From contig NZ_JXZC01000001.1 of the NCBI RefSeq assembly GCF_000935355.1, positions 1,116,001 through 1,180,000 of the forward strand: 64,000 bases of DNA. Reading direction: 5' to 3'. The notes beneath the pieces were generated by a model, which saw nothing but the letters and a program-made list of their open reading frames with translations, did no database searches and was not told the origin of the DNA. Source of the stretch: Rossellomorea aquimaris (GTDB lineage: Bacteria; Bacillota; Bacilli; Bacillales; Bacillaceae_B). Each line of letters opens with the position of its first letter. Position 1 is the first letter of the stretch. This document shows positions 8,602-16,731 of the stretch, one piece after another. The position numbers and the translations under genes are program-made.

Positions 8602-8775
8602 ATGAAATCCACAAAAAATCGGTTTAGTAATGGCGCAATGGTTACGATAAAGGAAACTGGAGAAACAGTGACAATATTGAAATGGCAATACGTTAAAAAC
8701 ATGAAGCGATACTCGTATATCGTAAAAGAACATCCTGGCACGTTTTATTTTGAGGAAGAATTAGAAGTCAACTAA
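8602..8775 (+). CDS. Small conserved-looking protein, unknown function
   Basis: 57 residues (MKSTKNRFSN...) with alternating beta-type segments (AMVTIKETGETVTILKWQYV ... YSYIVKE) ending in FEEELEVN. The pattern suggests a small beta-barrel of the kind found in DUF2158/KOW-like mini-domains, but this is only an impression. AAAGGGAG lies about 8 bases upstream of ATG 8602, a promoter -10 is at 8571, and a terminator follows, so it is a complete single-gene unit. Confidence 0.65.
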   Translation: MKSTKNRFSNGAMVTIKETGETVTILKWQYVKNMKRYSYIVKEHPGTFYFEEELEVN

Positions 8776-8805
8776 CAGAATGATCATATCATAATATAAT
8801 TTTTC

Positions 8806-8843
8806 AAGGACTCTTACGTGAATGCCAACAGAGTCCTTTTTAC
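8806..8843 (+). terminator. Terminator after the 57-aa gene
   Basis: Stem AAGGACTCT/AGAGTCCTT followed by T-rich sequence. Confidence 0.75.
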
Positions 8844-8913
8844 TTTTAATGGCATGACAGTGCTGGCTGTTTAATACTTAGAATCCTTGATAAAGATTTG
8901 ATCTCCATATAAA

Positions 8914-8953
8914 AGAAGAAAGCCTGCATCTTTATAAAGATGCAGGCTTTCTT
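8914..8953 (-). terminator. Terminator after tRNA-Val
   Basis: Stem AAAGCCTGCATCTTT paired with AAAGATGCAGGCTTT just downstream (minus strand) of the tRNA, followed by a T-rich tail. Confidence 0.85.
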
Positions 8954-8959
8954 TATGTA

Positions 8960-9031
8960 TGACCTGTGAGGGATTCGAACCCACGACCCCTTCCCTGTCA
9001 AGGAAGTGCTCTCCCACTGAGCTAACAAGTC
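8960..9031 (-). tRNA. tRNA-Val (anticodon GAC)
   Basis: 72-nt cloverleaf on the minus strand: acceptor GACTTGT/ACAGGTC with discriminator A, D arm GCTC/GAGC with a short loop, anticodon stem CTTCC/GGAAG with loop TTGACAG (anticodon GAC), and T arm GTGGG-TTCGAAT-CCCTC. The 3' CCA is not encoded. It is a lone tRNA with its own terminator. B. subtilis also has a solitary Val(GAC) tRNA in the broader yj region (from memory). Confidence 0.93.
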
Positions 9032-9126
9032 GCAATGGAAGGTATATATTAAATTATAGTCATGATGAGAAAAATGTCAATCATTTTTTATTCTAAACAT
9101 TTATTTTCTGGGAATCCGCGAATAAA

Positions 9127-9148
9127 AGAACGTTCGTTCGCATATACT
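9127..9148 (+). promoter_or_regulatory. LexA (SOS) box overlapping promoter
   Basis: AGAAC-GTTC-GTTCG (9127-9140) matches the B. subtilis LexA/DinR box CGAAC-N4-GTTCG in 9 of 10 defined bases, directly before a TATACT -10 (9143-9148) of the downstream small gene. Confidence 0.65.
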
Positions 9149-9178
9149 GTGAGTACACTTCCAGGAGAGGAGCCCAAA

Positions 9179-9403
9179 ATGAATACGGTATTACAACGCT
9201 CATTCATGGACCAACGCCCCATTGTAATCATCTATATGACTCCTGAATCCATTTGCACGAAAAGAAAGATCATCGTAAAAAAAATCGATGAGGACATTAT
9301 TCTTGCCTATTGCTTTTTACGCAAAGAGTTTCGGAGATTCAGACTACATGATATTTTGGCCGCTTATCCCCTTCTTCCTTATACAAAACGGACCATATCC
9401 TAG
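9179..9403 (+). CDS. Small WYL-like protein, probable SOS gene
   Basis: 74 residues beginning at ATG 9179, preceded by GGAGAGGAG; the longer frame from 9062 runs through the promoter. The pattern IVIIYMTPESICTKRKI ... ILAYCFLRKEFRRFRLHDI resembles the core of a WYL ligand-sensing domain: a Sm-like barrel strand, then AYC-x-LR-x-E-R-x-F-R-x-D/H-x-I. No HTH is present, so it would be a stand-alone WYL domain. The LexA box upstream suggests DNA-damage induction. The family call is by pattern only. Confidence 0.6.
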   Translation: MNTVLQRSFMDQRPIVIIYMTPESICTKRKIIVKKIDEDIILAYCFLRKEFRRFRLHDILAAYPLLPYTKRTIS

Positions 9404-9416
9404 TTGTAAACTAAAA

Positions 9417-9458
9417 TGCGTGAGGCCGACCTAATCAGGTCAGCCTCACGCATCTTTG
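9417..9458. terminator. Bidirectional terminator between WYL-like gene and TRAP operon
   Basis: Long near-perfect stem GCGTGAGGCCGACCT / AGGTCAGCCTCACGC with an AATC loop, between two convergent stop codons. Confidence 0.9.
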
Positions 9459-9459
9459 T

Positions 9460-11448
9460 TTATGCTGTTGCTTTTTTCGGTGCCTTGTCTTCTCTTTTAA
9501 TGAAGAATTGTAACGCGAGCATAACAGCAAATAATACTAAACCAATGATGTCTGTGCTTCCCTCCGGATAGATAAGCATTAAACCGGCTGCTACACAAAG
9601 GAAACGTTCAACAACATACACTCGGCGGTACCAATACCCGATCATACCTGCCCCTATTGCCATCATTCCGGTTATGGCCGTAAAGACAACCCATAATAAT
9701 CTCGGGATGGTTGTATCAATCATCAGCAACTCAGGTGACAGGACGAACATATACGGAATGATAAAGGCGGCAATCGCTAATTTAGCAGAATTGACCCCGG
9801 TTCGTATCGGCTCTCCCCCTGATACCCCGGCGGCGGCAAATGCTGCAAGAGCCACTGGTGGCGTGATATCTGCAATGATACCAAAATAAAAGACGAATAA
9901 GTGTGCCGCTAACTCAGGTGCACCTAACAGGATGATCGCCGGTGCCGCGATTGTCGACGTGATTACATAGTTGGCTGTTGTTGGTGATCCCATCCCTAAC
10001 ACAATCGATGCAATCATCGTAAACACCAGAGTCAGGATTAATTTACCTTCTGTTGAATTTGTTAAGTCTGCAGCAAGGTCTACTAAACCATTCGCAAGTG
10101 TAAGACCTAATCCGGTTTTCGTCACTACCCCGACAATCATCCCTGCAGCAGCAGTCGCTACAGCTACGGAAAGAGCAGTACGGGCACCATCTACCAGTGC
10201 GTCGACTGCATCTCTAAACCCAATCCTTGTCTCTTTCCGAATCGCGCTAATCACGATTGTAGCAACAATTGACCAAAGCGCTGCACGCATTACACTCATA
10301 CCGCTGACTAATAAAATAATGACTGTAAGAATCGGCATTAACAAATAGATTTTCTTTAAAACTTCTTTACGATTCGGCATTTCTTCATCTGAAAGACCGC
10401 GAAGACCGATTCGCTTCGCTTCAAAATGAGTCATGATCCAAATTCCTGTAAAATACAAAAGAGCAGGAATGGTGGCAGCCTTTGCAATATCCCAGTAAGA
10501 GATACCACCTATAAATTCAACCATTAAGAATGCTGCAGCTCCCATGATTGGCGGCATTAATTGGCCACCCGTTGACGCTGCTGCCTCTACTCCACCAGCG
10601 AACTCTTTACGATAGCCAAGCTTTTTCATCATTGGAATCGTAAAGGATCCCGATGTTACAACGTTCGCAACGGAACTTCCGCTGATCGTTCCTTGCAGTG
10701 CACTCGAGAATATGGCAACCTTTGCAGGACCACCCGTGCGTTTACCGGCGATCGCAACAGCTAAATCATTAAAGTATTGACCCACTCCCGTTTTAACGAG
10801 GAAAGCCCCGAATAACAGGAATAGGAATATGAAGGTTGCTGAAACATATAATGGCGTTCCAAGAATCCCTTCACTTGTGAAGAACATCGTTTTAACGATA
10901 TCGTCCCAATCATAGCCTCTATGTGCCAGGAATCCAGGCATCAATCTTCCGTAATACATATAGAGAATGAATGAAGAAGCAATGATGGTGATGGGCAAAC
11001 CGACCGCGCGACGGGTTGCTTCTAATACTAAAATCATCGCAGCAAAACCAACGTAAAAATCAAGTGATGTCATTAATCCGACTCTGCTGACAATGTCATC
11101 CTGCATGATTGGCCAGTACGCACCAATCCCGACAGATATGATAGAGAGAACGACATCATACCAAGCCACTTTATCTTTGCGTAAATTTTTCTTTCTTGCC
11201 GGGAATAATAGAAAGACAAGTGATAAAGCAAACCCCAGGTGTATGGATAATAATAATTGTCTAGGGATGAATTGAAAGATGGATGCTACTAATTGAAATA
11301 ATGAAAATGCTAATAAACCAAAGAATATGATCCATTTGAACAGTCCATGATGGAGCTTTCTCGTCGATGATTCAGGATCGTACTTTTCTAGTAATTCTTG
11401 TTGTTGTTCGGAGGTCAATGATTCAAATTCTTTATCTTTTTCCAACAA
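9460..11448 (-). CDS. TRAP transporter fused permease (TAXI type, DctQM fusion)
   Basis: 662-residue multi-spanning inner-membrane protein. The N-terminal ~150 residues carry about four hydrophobic segments (small DctQ-like unit) and the rest forms the large DctM-like permease with GSISG-type loops (LQGTISGSSVANVVTSGSFTIP, EAAASTGGQLMPPIMGAAAF, MGSPTTANYVIT). Such fused permeases work with a TAXI binding protein, encoded two genes upstream, to import an organic anion, often a C4-dicarboxylate or glutamate-like compound, using the sodium gradient. Start is TTG 11448 (or TTG 11445) with GGAGTGA upstream. It overlaps the DUF1850 gene by 17 bp, implying translational coupling. Substrate unknown. 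Confidence 0.93.
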   Translation of the reverse strand: MLEKDKEFESLTSEQQQELLEKYDPESSTRKLHHGLFKWIIFFGLLAFSLFQLVASIFQFIPRQLLLSIHLGFALSLVFLLFPARKKNLRKDKVAWYDVVLSIISVGIGAYWPIMQDDIVSRVGLMTSLDFYVGFAAMILVLEATRRAVGLPITIIASSFILYMYYGRLMPGFLAHRGYDWDDIVKTMFFTSEGILGTPLYVSATFIFLFLLFGAFLVKTGVGQYFNDLAVAIAGKRTGGPAKVAIFSSALQGTISGSSVANVVTSGSFTIPMMKKLGYRKEFAGGVEAAASTGGQLMPPIMGAAAFLMVEFIGGISYWDIAKAATIPALLYFTGIWIMTHFEAKRIGLRGLSDEEMPNRKEVLKKIYLLMPILTVIILLVSGMSVMRAALWSIVATIVISAIRKETRIGFRDAVDALVDGARTALSVAVATAAAGMIVGVVTKTGLGLTLANGLVDLAADLTNSTEGKLILTLVFTMIASIVLGMGSPTTANYVITSTIAAPAIILLGAPELAAHLFVFYFGIIADITPPVALAAFAAAGVSGGEPIRTGVNSAKLAIAAFIIPYMFVLSPELLMIDTTIPRLLWVVFTAITGMMAIGAGMIGYWYRRVYVVERFLCVAAGLMLIYPEGSTDIIGLVLFAVMLALQFFIKREDKAPKKATA

Positions 11449-11950
11449 CAGTCACTCCTCTCCACTGATCATAAAGTGATTGTTTCTTTAATTGAACCCG
11501 GACGACAGACCCTTTATCGAAATAGTCGGCTAAAGGATAGGCCTTATCATCGATCACGAGTCGATGATTGGCAACTACCTGCCCGATTCGGATATCAATG
11601 AACGGAAACACTTTATTCATATTTGAAATTAAATATTTTCCTTCTTTTGTTACTTTGAAGGTTTCATCTCCTTCTGCATTCGCAGGCATACCTATGGCAG
11701 TATCTTCATAAAGTAGCTTTGTTTGTTGAATTTGATTTGTAGATTGGCGATAAAACTCTTCTACTTCTGAGAGATGAATAGAATGGGTGTAACGAACCGA
11801 AAATGAATGATCGTCAGGAAGTTTGAAAAGGGCGGCGGTCCCATCTGTATTCCTGGGTTCGATTACTATAAAAGTTTGAAAGGGTATAAAGATGATGATT
11901 AAGAGAACGGGAATAATGAGAATTGCTCCTGAAAATGAATATTTCTTCAA
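11432..11950 (-). CDS. DUF1850 protein of a TAXI-TRAP operon
   Basis: 172 residues with one N-terminal hydrophobic segment (residues 9-30), the rest extracytoplasmic. The SVRYTHSIHLSEVEEFY motif and a conserved VVANHRLVIDD segment are typical of DUF1850. These proteins are encoded almost only between TAXI solute-binding and TRAP permease genes, as here; their role in transport is unknown. The gene overlaps the permease start by 17 bp. Confidence 0.85.
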   Translation of the reverse strand: MKKYSFSGAILIIPVLLIIIFIPFQTFIVIEPRNTDGTAALFKLPDDHSFSVRYTHSIHLSEVEEFYRQSTNQIQQTKLLYEDTAIGMPANAEGDETFKVTKEGKYLISNMNKVFPFIDIRIGQVVANHRLVIDDKAYPLADYFDKGSVVRVQLKKQSLYDQWRGVTVVGKR

Positions 11951-12073
11951 AACGAAGTCCCCACCATTCCATTTTATCTACTGGCTTATTTCTCCAGATA
12001 TTTAGCCTTTTCCAAAACAAAAGAATAGACCGTTATAAGCGGCCTATCCCTTCGTCCATCTTCTGGTGTGGAT

Positions 12074-13066
12074 TTATTCCATTGAAACGCCTTTTTCATC
12101 AAAGTATTTCTTCGCACCAGGATGCAATTCAATTCCCATACCCTTCAGTCCATCCTCAGCCTTGATTAACTCACCTTTGGCATGAGTGATTGCATCTGTA
12201 TTTTCAAAAATGGCTTTCGTAACATCATAGATTACATCTTCGGAAATATCGGCATTTGTTACTAACATTGCACGAACAGCAACTGTTGTCACTGCCTCAT
12301 CGACTTTACTGTACGTACCAGAAGGAATTTCGTCCTCAGAGTAGTACGGATATTTCTCGATCAGCTCACTGATTTTGCCGGATTCTACAGGGACGATTGC
12401 GATGTCTTCCGTAGCTGCCAACCCTTCAACCGCTCCTGTTGGAGTACCGGAAGTGATGAACGCTGCATCGATTGTGCCATCTTGAATACCAGTTGTTGAG
12501 TCATCAAATGATAAATTACGAGCTTCTAAGTCTTCTAACGTAATTCCGTGAACTTCTAAAATTTGTTTCGCGTTCAGTAATGTTCCAGATCCGGCTTCAC
12601 CGACAGAAACAACTTTTCCTTTCAGATCTTCAACGGATTTGATACCTGAATCCTTTGTTGTGACGATTTGAATCGTTTCAGGATATAGAGTGGCGATTCC
12701 TCTTGCGTTTTCAACTTTATTATCGCTGAACATTTCAGTTCCTTCCGATGCATAAGATGCGATATCGGTTTGTGTAAAAGCGATTTCAGTTTTACTGTCT
12801 TTAATGGCAGCCATATTTTCAGCCGATGCCCCAGAAGTAGAAGCCGAGGATTTGATTCCTGTTTCATCTTCAATGATCTTAGCGAATGTTCCGCCTAACG
12901 GGTAATATGTACCCCCTGTTCCACCTGTAGCAATTCCAATGAAGTCAACCTCTTTGTTACCTTCACCCTCAGATGATCCTCCACCTGATCCGCCGCCACA
13001 TGCAGCAAGAACGACAGATAGAACTAGAAGTAGTGCAGTGCTTAGAAATAAACTGCGTTTTTTCAT
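12074..13066 (-). CDS. TAXI family TRAP transporter solute-binding lipoprotein
   Basis: 330-residue lipoprotein with a signal peptide and lipobox VLAACGGG (Cys about residue 23), then the TAXI domain: FIGIATGGTGGTYYPLGG, the ASTSGASAENM segment, VSVGEAGSGTLLNAKQIL, and AFITSGTPTGAV. It delivers its ligand to the fused permease downstream. It is the first gene of the operon and lies 123 bp upstream of the DUF1850 gene. Ligands of known TAXI proteins include glutamate, glutamine and dicarboxylates; which applies here cannot be told. Confidence 0.93.
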   Translation of the reverse strand: MKKRSLFLSTALLLVLSVVLAACGGGSGGGSSEGEGNKEVDFIGIATGGTGGTYYPLGGTFAKIIEDETGIKSSASTSGASAENMAAIKDSKTEIAFTQTDIASYASEGTEMFSDNKVENARGIATLYPETIQIVTTKDSGIKSVEDLKGKVVSVGEAGSGTLLNAKQILEVHGITLEDLEARNLSFDDSTTGIQDGTIDAAFITSGTPTGAVEGLAATEDIAIVPVESGKISELIEKYPYYSEDEIPSGTYSKVDEAVTTVAVRAMLVTNADISEDVIYDVTKAIFENTDAITHAKGELIKAEDGLKGMGIELHPGAKKYFDEKGVSME

Positions 13067-13088
13067 ATTCTAATTCCCCCTATTAAAT

Positions 13089-13138
13089 TTTATACGTTAA
13101 CGAAATAATTGTAACACAGTCTGTAACAATCTTGTCAA
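13089..13138 (-). promoter_or_regulatory. Putative promoter and weak cre-like site of TAXI-TRAP operon
   Basis: Minus strand TTGACA (13133-13138) and TACAAT (13108-13113) with a long 19-bp spacer. A sequence at 13089-13102 containing CGTTAACG matches 11 of 14 positions of the CcpA cre consensus. The 312-bp gap between this operon and pgpA also holds a TGTAACA direct repeat (13110, 13122) and the pgpA terminator; nothing else was recognised. Confidence 0.35.
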
Positions 13139-13314
13139 ATCAAATACATAAACCTTTAACATTTTTCATAAAAAAACTATCCTCACACAGTACATTGCAC
13201 TCCAGACCCGTAATGTGGCTTGTTCCAATCTTGTCAGTTATTTCACAAATGTATAGAGAATGTATAAAGCGGTTACATTCCCCACCCGTTTTTTTCATTC
13301 ATAGGGCATATTTG

Positions 13315-13352
13315 TCCATAAAAAAACTGAAAAGGAAGAATACCTCTTCAGT
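13315..13352 (-). terminator. Terminator after pgpA-like gene
   Basis: Stem ACTGAAGAGG / CCTTTTCAGT on the minus strand followed by T7. Confidence 0.75.
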
Positions 13353-13378
13353 CCATCTGGTATATATCAAGATGCATT

Positions 13379-13933
13379 CTAACCTATTAACTCTTCATCC
13401 TCAAACTTCATCTTATCTTCTTCTGAGATATTTTCTTCACGATCCCTCAAGCTATGTGCAATTCTTGAAGATGCATTCGCCGCAATACTTGCCACGATAT
13501 CATCTAAAAAGGTATGTACACCGTTCCCGTTTTTCGTATCAAGGTCCCGGATGATACCAATCTTATTTTTATCAAGATGACCAAAGGTAGTGACAGCGAT
13601 GCTACCATAACCAAGTGCTGCACCCAATGCAATCGTCTCGTCAACTCCAAATAAACCCTCATCTGATTCAACAATCGATTGAAGGGGCTCTGAAAGCTTC
13701 TTCTCTTCAGCAAGTTGATCTAATTCCACCCCTACGAGAATTGCATGCTGAATCTCCCTTTTCAACAGCACTTTCTTCACACTGTCGATACAATCTTCCA
13801 TATTTAATCCATTATTATATGGATACTGCATTTCATAGACGATTTCAGCAATATCCTCTATTAATACGCCCCTATCTTTCAGCCTCTGCAAGGCAGCTTT
13901 GGTTACATCTCTTGAATGTACAGGTTTGCTCAT
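13379..13933 (-). CDS. Phosphatidylglycerophosphatase A family protein (YutG-like)
   Basis: 184 residues related to B. subtilis YutG. PgpA-family enzymes remove the phosphate from phosphatidylglycerophosphate to give phosphatidylglycerol, though Firmicutes members lack the long membrane part of E. coli PgpA. Recognisable parts are ALQRLKDRGVLIEDIAEIV at the N terminus, GVDETIALGAALGYGSIAVTTFGHLDKNKIG, and GNGVHTFLDDIVASIAA. The start is ATG 13933 with GAGAGGGG upstream; the frame continues further but without a ribosome site. It is a single-gene unit divergent from the esterase gene. Confidence 0.85.
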   Translation of the reverse strand: MSKPVHSRDVTKAALQRLKDRGVLIEDIAEIVYEMQYPYNNGLNMEDCIDSVKKVLLKREIQHAILVGVELDQLAEEKKLSEPLQSIVESDEGLFGVDETIALGAALGYGSIAVTTFGHLDKNKIGIIRDLDTKNGNGVHTFLDDIVASIAANASSRIAHSLRDREENISEEDKMKFEDEELIG

Positions 13934-14035
13934 TTCAATACCCCTCTCTAAACAGTCCATCAACTTACATAAATTATAGCATTGTTTTGAATTTTCGTAT
14001 TGCAATCCGCTTTAGGGAATTATCCTGGAGAATAT

Positions 14036-14062
14036 GATACAATCTTTCTGTAAACGTTAACA
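14036..14062 (+). promoter_or_regulatory. yjcH-like promoter with CcpA cre site
   Basis: Extended -10 TGA-TACAAT (TACAAT 14038-14043) followed at 14049-14062 by TGTAAACGTTAACA, a full match to the CcpA cre consensus TGWAARCGYTWNCW. The site lies just downstream of the -10, a roadblock/initiation-blocking position. Confidence 0.7.
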
Positions 14063-14084
14063 CTGATTATAGGAGGCTATCGTC

Positions 14085-14810
14085 ATGACAACCGCAAGAG
14101 GAACTGTAACCGAATTAAACCTCTTTAGTAAAGAACTGAATGAAGAGATCAAGATGCTCGTATACCTTCCAGCAACTTTTTCTCCCCTCTATAAATATTC
14201 ACTCCTGATTACCCAGGATGGGAAAGACTACTTCCAGCTTGGAAGAATACCTAGGTTAGTCGATGAACTTCTCGAAAACAGGGAAATTGAAAACATGATT
14301 ATCGTCGGGGTTCCTTATAAAGATGTTGAGGATCGCAGAAGAAAATATCACCCACACGGTGAAGAAAATGATGCTTACATTCGCTTTTTAGCACATGAAT
14401 TGGTCCCTTATCTGGACGAGCATTATCCTACCTATCATATGGGGATGGGCCGTGCCCTGGTTGGTGATTCATTAGGAGCGACAGTTTCACTAATGACCGC
14501 ATTGAAATATCCAAATACATTCGGCAAGGTTCTCCTTCAGTCACCTTTCGTCAACGAGAAAGTGTTAGAGGCAGTGGAAAACTTCTCACAACCTCACCTA
14601 TTAAGCATTTACCATATCATTGGTCAGCAAGAAACAGAGGTGAAAACGACCGATGGCAAAGTTAAAGACTTCTTAAATCCCAACCGTCAGCTCCACCAAA
14701 CATTCGATCAAAATGGATTCTCTTCCTTTTATGATGAATTCGACGGGGACCACACTTGGAAACACTGGCAGCCTGATCTAAGACGTGCCTTGAAGATGAT
14801 GTTCAGCTAA
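14085..14810 (+). CDS. yjcH: Alpha/beta-hydrolase esterase, YjcH/esterase-D-like
   Basis: 241-residue predicted cytosolic esterase of the enterochelin-esterase/esterase-D superfamily. The nucleophile elbow is GDSLGA (Ser about residue 126), with the catalytic His in DGDHTWKHW near the C terminus. Together with the next two genes it reproduces the B. subtilis yjcF-yjcG-yjcH neighbourhood. AGGAGG precedes ATG 14085. A cre-like site upstream suggests repression on good carbon sources. The physiological substrate is unknown. Confidence 0.85.
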   Translation: MTTARGTVTELNLFSKELNEEIKMLVYLPATFSPLYKYSLLITQDGKDYFQLGRIPRLVDELLENREIENMIIVGVPYKDVEDRRRKYHPHGEENDAYIRFLAHELVPYLDEHYPTYHMGMGRALVGDSLGATVSLMTALKYPNTFGKVLLQSPFVNEKVLEAVENFSQPHLLSIYHIIGQQETEVKTTDGKVKDFLNPNRQLHQTFDQNGFSSFYDEFDGDHTWKHWQPDLRRALKMMFS

Positions 14811-14929
14811 ACAATTACTCATCCATCCTGACAAGCATCCACATCAAATGAACGCAGGGAAGCTATTTTTTACATTTTGAAAAGTACCTTCCCTCTTTCG
14901 TTCGCCCTATATTAAATTTTTGAAAAATT

Positions 14930-14938
14930 TGCTATACT
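14930..14938 (+). promoter_or_regulatory. Extended -10 promoter of yjcG
   Basis: TGC-TATACT (TATACT 14933-14938), 43 bp before the yjcG start; no clear -35. Confidence 0.5.
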
Positions 14939-14981
14939 ATACATATTACAAAGATAGTTAAATAGAGGAGGATTGAAGAAA

Positions 14982-15500
14982 ATGAATTATGGTATAGTCA
15001 TTTTCCCATCGAAAAAGCTACAAGATATCGCAAACTCTTATAGGAAACGTTATGATCCTCATTATGCTTTAGTTCCACCACATTTGACATTAAAAAATGT
15101 CTTTAGTGCAGATGATGATCAGATTAAAGATATCGCTAATAAATTAGCTGCTATTTCAAAGAAATACGATCCATTCAATCTTAAGGTGTATAAAGTAAGT
15201 TCTTTTCAGCCTGTGAACAATGTGATTTATTTCAAGGTGAATTCCACTCCTGAACTGGAAGGGTTACACGATGACATGCATAGTCAAAACTTCATGGGTG
15301 ACGAGCCGGAATTCGCTTTCGTTCCTCACATAACTGTCGCACAAAAGCTTTCAAATGATGAACACTCCGATATTTTCGGATCATTGCGTATGCTTGGAAT
15401 CGATCATGAAGAAACCATTGACCGATTTCACTTGTTGTATCAATTAGAAAACGGGTCTTGGACAGTATACGAAACCTTCCGTTTAGGAAAGGAAGAGTAA
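14982..15500 (+). CDS. yjcG: 2'-5' RNA ligase-like phosphoesterase YjcG
   Basis: 172 residues of the 2H phosphoesterase superfamily. Both HxT/S motifs are present, PPHLTL (residues 36-41) and VPHITV (about 112-117), spaced as in YjcG. Family members hydrolyse 2',3'-cyclic or 2'-5' phosphodiesters; the in vivo substrate of YjcG is not known. The start is ATG 14982, with GAGGAGG 10 bases upstream; the TTG at 14973 is too close to it. It is co-transcribed with yjcF, 3 bp apart. Confidence 0.92.
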   Translation: MNYGIVIFPSKKLQDIANSYRKRYDPHYALVPPHLTLKNVFSADDDQIKDIANKLAAISKKYDPFNLKVYKVSSFQPVNNVIYFKVNSTPELEGLHDDMHSQNFMGDEPEFAFVPHITVAQKLSNDEHSDIFGSLRMLGIDHEETIDRFHLLYQLENGSWTVYETFRLGKEE

Positions 15501-15503
15501 GAG

Positions 15504-15926
15504 TTGAAAGTCGAAGTTGCCAAAACAGAAGATCAAATCCAAGAAGTATTCAACATAAGAAAGACAGTGTTTGTGGAAGAACAAAAGGTTCCCCTTGAAG
15601 AAGAAATCGATGAATTCGAAAATGATTCCACACACTTTGTCCTCTACGATCAAAACCACGCAGTAGGTGCCGGTCGATTCCGTATTCTCGACGGAATCGG
15701 GAAAGTGGAAAGAATATGCGTTCTAGAGTCTGTTAGAGGAAAAGGAGCAGGTCGTGAAATCATGCTCGCCATCGAAGAATACGCTAAGCAACTGCCCTTA
15801 TCTCAATTAAAATTAAATGCTCAAACATATGCAATCCCTTTTTATGAGAGCTTAGACTACAAAGTTACGTCTGATGAATTTCTGGACGCAGGAATCCCTC
15901 ATAAAGCGATGAAAAAGGATATCTAA
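15504..15926 (+). CDS. yjcF: GNAT family N-acetyltransferase YjcF
   Basis: 140-residue GNAT acetyltransferase. It contains RKTVFVEEQKVPLEEEID, the acetyl-CoA loop VLESVRGKGAGREIM (R/Q-x-x-G-x-G/A), and the C-terminal LNAQTYAIPFYESLDYKV, as in ElaA/YjcF-type enzymes. It starts at TTG 15504, 3 bp after the yjcG stop, with GGAAAGGAAGAG in the end of yjcG, so translation is probably coupled. Substrate unknown. Confidence 0.9.
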   Translation: MKVEVAKTEDQIQEVFNIRKTVFVEEQKVPLEEEIDEFENDSTHFVLYDQNHAVGAGRFRILDGIGKVERICVLESVRGKGAGREIMLAIEEYAKQLPLSQLKLNAQTYAIPFYESLDYKVTSDEFLDAGIPHKAMKKDI

Positions 15927-15927
15927 A

Positions 15928-15975
15928 AGGAACAGGCAATTAAGCAGATCAGCTTAATTGCCTGTTCCTTTTTTG
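15928..15975 (+). terminator. Terminator after yjcF
   Basis: 17-bp perfect stem GGAACAGGCAATTAAGC / GCTTAATTGCCTGTTCC followed by T6. Confidence 0.9.
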
Positions 15976-16056
15976 CTTTATCAATTCCCATATAAAGAAG
16001 TATATTACATTATCAACTCGTCGATAATGAGATAGTGTATGGGAAGGGGGATCCTT

Positions 16057-16731
16057 ATGGAATTCATGTCGATTGCCGTCGAGTTAATCGTAGGATATTT
16101 TGCCTTATTAATTCTTACAAAAATCCTTGGTAAGACTCAAATCACACAGATATCTGCTTTTGATTTCATTTCAGCTTTAATATTAGGTGAACTTGTAGGT
16201 AACTCCCTTTATGATGGCAAAGTCAGTGTGCTTCCGATCCTTACAGCTATTTTCATTTGGGGCAGCTTGATCTTTTTCACGGAGTATTTTACTCAGAAAT
16301 CGAGACGATTCCGCCATATGCTGGAAGGAACACCTGCATTGATCATTAATAAAGGGAAGATTAACTTTGATGAACTCAAGAAGAATCACTTAGATCTTAA
16401 TCAGCTTCAGCATTTACTTCGTGCTAAAGATATTTTTTCAGTCAGGGAATGTGAATATGCCCTATTAGAGTCTGACGGTACACTAAGTGTCATTAGAAAG
16501 CCCCTTTATGAAATCGTTCAGCGCCAAGACCTGAATATCCCTGCGAAAACAGCTACTCTCCCACTATCTTTAATCGTGGACGGAGAAATCGTTTATGATA
16601 ATTTAAAGCTAGCCGAGCAGAAGGAGGATTGGCTGTTGAATGAAATAAAAAAACAAGGCTACCTCTCTTCCGAAGATGTTTTATACGCCGAATGGGAAGA
16701 AGGAGAAAGCCTGTTAGTTCAAGGGTATTAA
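16057..16731 (+). CDS. DUF421 membrane protein (YetF/YrbG-like)
   Basis: 224 residues with three N-terminal membrane segments (about residues 4-25, 34-52, 58-78) followed by a cytosolic domain with repeated beta motifs (LIINKGKINFDEL ... LIVDGEIVYDNL), the DUF421/DUF3290-type arrangement. Start ATG 16057 has AAGGGGG upstream; an ATG 6 codons earlier overlaps that site. It is convergent with the MBL gene, the stops overlapping by 4 bp. A second DUF421 gene (19124-19816) lies in the spoVA-like operon nearby. Function unknown; homologues occur in spore germination and heat-resistance operons. Confidence 0.88.
   Translation: MEFMSIAVELIVGYFALLILTKILGKTQITQISAFDFISALILGELVGNSLYDGKVSVLPILTAIFIWGSLIFFTEYFTQKSRRFRHMLEGTPALIINKGKINFDELKKNHLDLNQLQHLLRAKDIFSVRECEYALLESDGTLSVIRKPLYEIVQRQDLNIPAKTATLPLSLIVDGEIVYDNLKLAEQKEDWLLNEIKKQGYLSSEDVLYAEWEEGESLLVQGY

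Noticed and set aside
8960-13066. Genomic island integrated at tRNA-Val
   Set aside because: No integrase, no duplicated tRNA 3' end seen, and the flanking genes are ordinary metabolic and transport genes.
13264-13277. cre-like ATAAAGCGGTTACA between pgpA and the TAXI gene
   Set aside because: About 10 of 14 positions match and it lies about 200 bp from the start codon; too weak to call.
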